Program-made: the position numbers and the translations under genes
The notes under the pieces: model-generated
Seen by the model: only the letters and a program-made list of their open reading frames with translations
Database searches by the model: none
Told to the model about the DNA's origin: nothing
Shown here: positions 23,296 to 25,501 of the stretch, piece after piece
How positions within the stretch are numbered: the first letter of the stretch is position 1
How the letters are laid out: each line of letters starts with the position of its first letter
Source of the DNA: an uncultured Eubacteriales bacterium
GTDB taxonomy: Bacteria; Bacillota; Clostridia; Christensenellales; Aristaeellaceae
NCBI GenBank assembly: GCA_900553905.1
Contig: USFL01000001.1
Coordinates: 1 to 25,501 of the forward strand
Direction: 5' to 3'
Length of the DNA stretch: 25,501 bases

Positions 23296-25051
23296 GCTCG
23301 TCCCCCCTTTTGGGAATGCACAGGATAACTCTGCACCCCTCGCCGACGCGGCTTTCGATGCTCAGTCCGTACTTTTCGCCAAAGAGCAGCTTCACCCGTG
23401 CGTTGATGTTGCGCAAACCGATGGAGCGGCTGACCAGAATGCTGTCGGGATCGTAGGTCAGGGCCGAGGCGATGGTCGCTTCGTCCATGCCCACGCCGTT
23501 GTCCTCCACGGTGATAAAGAGGCGGTCCTGTGCGCACTGCGCCTTCAAGGCGATGCGCTTTTCCCCGCGCTTGTCGCGCAGGCCGTGGTTGACGGCGTTT
23601 TCCACCAGCGGCTGGAGCGACAGCCTTGGCACACGGGCCTCCAGCGCCTCCTGTGGGATATCCAGCGTCAGGTGCAGGCCGTTCTGCGTGCGCACGTTCA
23701 TCACAAACAGGTAATTCTTCAAGTGCCGCAGCTCCTCGCTGACCGTGGCGAGCGGCTCGTCCATGTTGAGGCTGTAGCGGAACAGGGCGCTTAGCGCCTG
23801 GCACAGCGTGCTGACCACCGGGCATCCCCGCGTCATGGCGATGGCGCTCATGGTGTCCAGCGTGTTATAGAGGAAGTGCGGGTTGACCTGCATTTGCAGC
23901 GCCTTGTACTTTGCATCGTTCATTTGCAGCTCGGCGCGGTACTGCTGGGCGATGAGGTCCTCGATGCGGTCCAGCATGGCGTTGAACTCGCTGCCCAGCA
24001 CGCCAAGCTCATCCTGCCGCATGGCGGCCAGCCGGAGCGTGGTTTCGCCCTCGCGGATGCGCACGGTGGTTTCCACCATGTTGGTCAGCGGACGGGTGAG
24101 GCTGCGGGAAACAAACAGGAACAGCACTCCAAAGGCGGTGAGCACCAGCAAGAACACGCTCACCGTCGTCTGCCACAGCAGCGACTGATTGGCGTTGAGG
24201 GCCGTCAGCGGCACGAGGGAATAGATGTTCACGCCGTACTTGCGCATGGCCTGCACATAGAGCACACAGTCGGGCGCAGCCTCTTCCTCTCCCCTGGCAA
24301 TCGCCTGTTCAACGCTCTCCATGCGTTCCTGCGCCTGCTCCGCTTCACCGGGCAACTCCAGCATGGCTTCTCTCCCCGGCGTCTGTAGCCACAGGCTCTG
24401 CTCCTGCGAATAGCGGTACTTGCCCAGCAGCTCCCGGTACCCCATGGGGTCCAGATCGCACACCATATAGCCCACCGGCGTTTTGGCGTTCTCCAGAATA
24501 CGCATCACACACCGCACCAGCCGGGTCTGGCGCTTGCTGTTGTAATAGCTCGTCACGGCCATCACCGCGTCGTTGCTTTCCACGATCTCCTTCACGCCCT
24601 CATCCGCGCCGGGCATGGTCCCGTCATAGAGGTCCTCCGGATAGGTATAAATGGGCGTCTGCGCGTGCCGGTAGGAGGAAACCAGCTGATGCTCCGGAGT
24701 ATAGATATAGAGCGCGTTGAGGTACTGGGGCGGCTCAAACGCCTCGTAAGCCATCGTATAGGCCAGCGAGGCATATGTCTGCGCCAGGCTGGCGGCATCC
24801 TCCAGGGCAAGGGCACGCAGGAAGTCCTTATGCTCATAGATGGTGATGAGGCTGTTCTCCACGGCCTTGACGCGCTCGTAGAGATCGTCGCCGAGATTGG
24901 CCAGAGTATTGGCGTTGATGGTTTCCACCTGCGCCGAGATGATCTGCGTGGAGCTGCGCGTGAAAAGGGTAAGCTGAATCAGCATCGCCCCAACCATGCA
25001 CGCCAGACATGACAGAAGAATCCGTACGCGCAGGCTGAGCGGGCGCCTCAT
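23288..25051 (-). CDS. YesM-type sensor histidine kinase
   Basis: I choose the ATG at 25051 (GGGAGG eight bases before it); a GTG directly upstream is possible. It has 587 residues. Membrane helix one is at about 11-31, then an extracellular domain of about 250 residues (Cache-like, with LNALYIYTPEHQLVSSYRHA), and helix two at about 293-314 (TVSVFLLVLTAFGVLFLFV). A HAMP domain follows (RSLTRPLTNMVETTVRIREG), then the His_kinase domain with the phosphorylated His392 in LQMQVNPHFLYNTLD. The ATP-binding domain has Asn485 in PLVENAVNHGL and the G1 box VEDNGVGMD (515-523). It is the first gene of a three-gene unit with the regulator and a lipoprotein binding protein, which suggests that the binding protein is its extracellular ligand reporter. 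Confidence 0.95.
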   Translation of the reverse strand: MRRPLSLRVRILLSCLACMVGAMLIQLTLFTRSSTQIISAQVETINANTLANLGDDLYERVKAVENSLITIYEHKDFLRALALEDAASLAQTYASLAYTMAYEAFEPPQYLNALYIYTPEHQLVSSYRHAQTPIYTYPEDLYDGTMPGADEGVKEIVESNDAVMAVTSYYNSKRQTRLVRCVMRILENAKTPVGYMVCDLDPMGYRELLGKYRYSQEQSLWLQTPGREAMLELPGEAEQAQERMESVEQAIARGEEEAAPDCVLYVQAMRKYGVNIYSLVPLTALNANQSLLWQTTVSVFLLVLTAFGVLFLFVSRSLTRPLTNMVETTVRIREGETTLRLAAMRQDELGVLGSEFNAMLDRIEDLIAQQYRAELQMNDAKYKALQMQVNPHFLYNTLDTMSAIAMTRGCPVVSTLCQALSALFRYSLNMDEPLATVSEELRHLKNYLFVMNVRTQNGLHLTLDIPQEALEARVPRLSLQPLVENAVNHGLRDKRGEKRIALKAQCAQDRLFITVEDNGVGMDEATIASALTYDPDSILVSRSIGLRNINARVKLLFGEKYGLSIESRVGEGCRVILCIPKRGDEHA

Positions 25052-25141
25052 CACGCTTTCCTCCCTTCTTCCTTGCCAGAATATGCCTTGCCCCTTCTTT
25101 GCAAAAGCTGTTCATTTATCAGGCCGTGTGATATCCGATTC

Positions 25142-25170
25142 AGTATAGCATAAGCGGAGGCGGTTTTCAA
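25142..25170 (-). promoter_or_regulatory. Sigma-A promoter of the kinase-regulator-lipoprotein operon
   Basis: On the minus strand TTGAAA (25170-25165), exactly 17 bases, and TATACT (25147-25142) face the kinase gene, with about 85 bases of leader. Both hexamers are near consensus, so this operon is probably expressed without an activator, in contrast to the weak -35 of the transport operon it may control. Confidence 0.7.
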
Positions 25171-25501
25171 TTTGATTGGTTTCAGGGGATGCACAACAGA
25201 GTGTATGATCAGAGAATGCAAAATGTATTATGATTTTTCTTGCAATCCCATCTACATCTACGCTTAGCAGGTCGGGGTGGAATAGCGGCTCGTTCTGCCT
25301 TTATCGGAGTACCATTGCGGATCACGCAGAAGCACAGAATGCTCATCGCATTCAGACGTCGTCGGCTTTATAAGCAAAGCGATTCCGCTTTCGTCGCCAG
25401 TTTAAGCCTTGCGCAACAGGTTGTTTCCGTATGACTTCCCAGCCGTACAGGCACGGGAAAGCCACATTTCAGCGAAAAAGACCGCTAATTCTTTCGACAG
25501 C
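25171..25501. other. Right-edge region, mostly without a recognisable gene
   Basis: Apart from the partial minus frame at 25402-25500, I see no supported gene here. A small hairpin (AAAGCG ATTC CGCTTT, about 25376-25391) lies just after that frame on the minus strand. Short plus-strand frames have no ribosome site. Confidence 0.3.
25402..25500 (-). CDS. Possible C-terminal end of a gene entering from the right (unknown)
   Basis: On the minus strand the frame is open from the window edge for 32 codons, ending in TAA at 25404-25402. It reads LSKELAVFFAEMWLSRACTA, then GKSYGNNLLRKA. The composition is protein-like and a small hairpin follows the stop, but the piece is too short to assign a family and could be chance. 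Confidence 0.25.
   Translation of the reverse strand: MSKELAVFFAEMWLSRACTAGKSYGNNLLRKA

Noticed and set aside
1-25501. CRISPR arrays, tRNA or rRNA genes, phage genes
   Set aside because: No regularly spaced repeats, cloverleaf-like sequence or rRNA/phage signatures were noticed on reading; a dedicated scan could not be run.

Overview
The window looks like chromosomal DNA of a Gram-positive anaerobe of the class Clostridia (Bacillota), probably a gut or rumen fibre or glycan degrader. The reasons are strong AGGAGG-type ribosome sites, paired sugar ABC transporters without ATPase genes, YesM/YesN-type sensor-regulator pairs, membrane-bound AraC regulators and a TnpV-type transposon remnant. 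The species cannot be named from the sequence alone.

Bases 1-4450 are a lower-GC accessory strip full of debris. It holds the 5' end of an IS481-like transposase (leaving the window at the left edge), a secreted protein with a faint solute-binding-protein look, a decayed secreted-protein gene, a frameshifted TnpV gene with a small gene before it, and one intact conserved hypothetical gene (3493-4053) behind a good promoter. A strong symmetrical hairpin lies at 4179-4213.

Bases 4523-15070 form a beta-glucan utilisation locus. A GH3 beta-glucosidase gene points left. Divergent from it runs permease - permease - solute-binding protein - GH5 (exo-1,3-beta-glucanase type) - membrane-bound AraC regulator - GH30 (glucosylceramidase / beta-1,6-glucanase type). 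All three hydrolases lack signal peptides, so short beta-1,3/1,6-linked glucosides are probably imported whole and cut inside the cell.

Bases 15255-25051 are a second, visibly GC-richer locus on the minus strand, convergent with the first. In transcription order it reads histidine kinase - response regulator - lipoprotein solute-binding protein, overlapping by 8 bases at each join; then, after a 119-base gap with a candidate activator-controlled promoter, a transport solute-binding protein, an attenuating terminator, two permeases and a GH36 alpha-galactosidase-type hydrolase. The regulatory and transport binding proteins are clear paralogs. The simplest model is a three-component sensor in which a membrane-anchored copy of the binding protein reports ligand to the kinase, the YesN-type regulator binds direct repeats next to the transporter promoter, and alpha-galactoside uptake is switched on. 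This is the most interesting system in the window. Neither transporter locus encodes an ATPase, so both probably share one encoded elsewhere.
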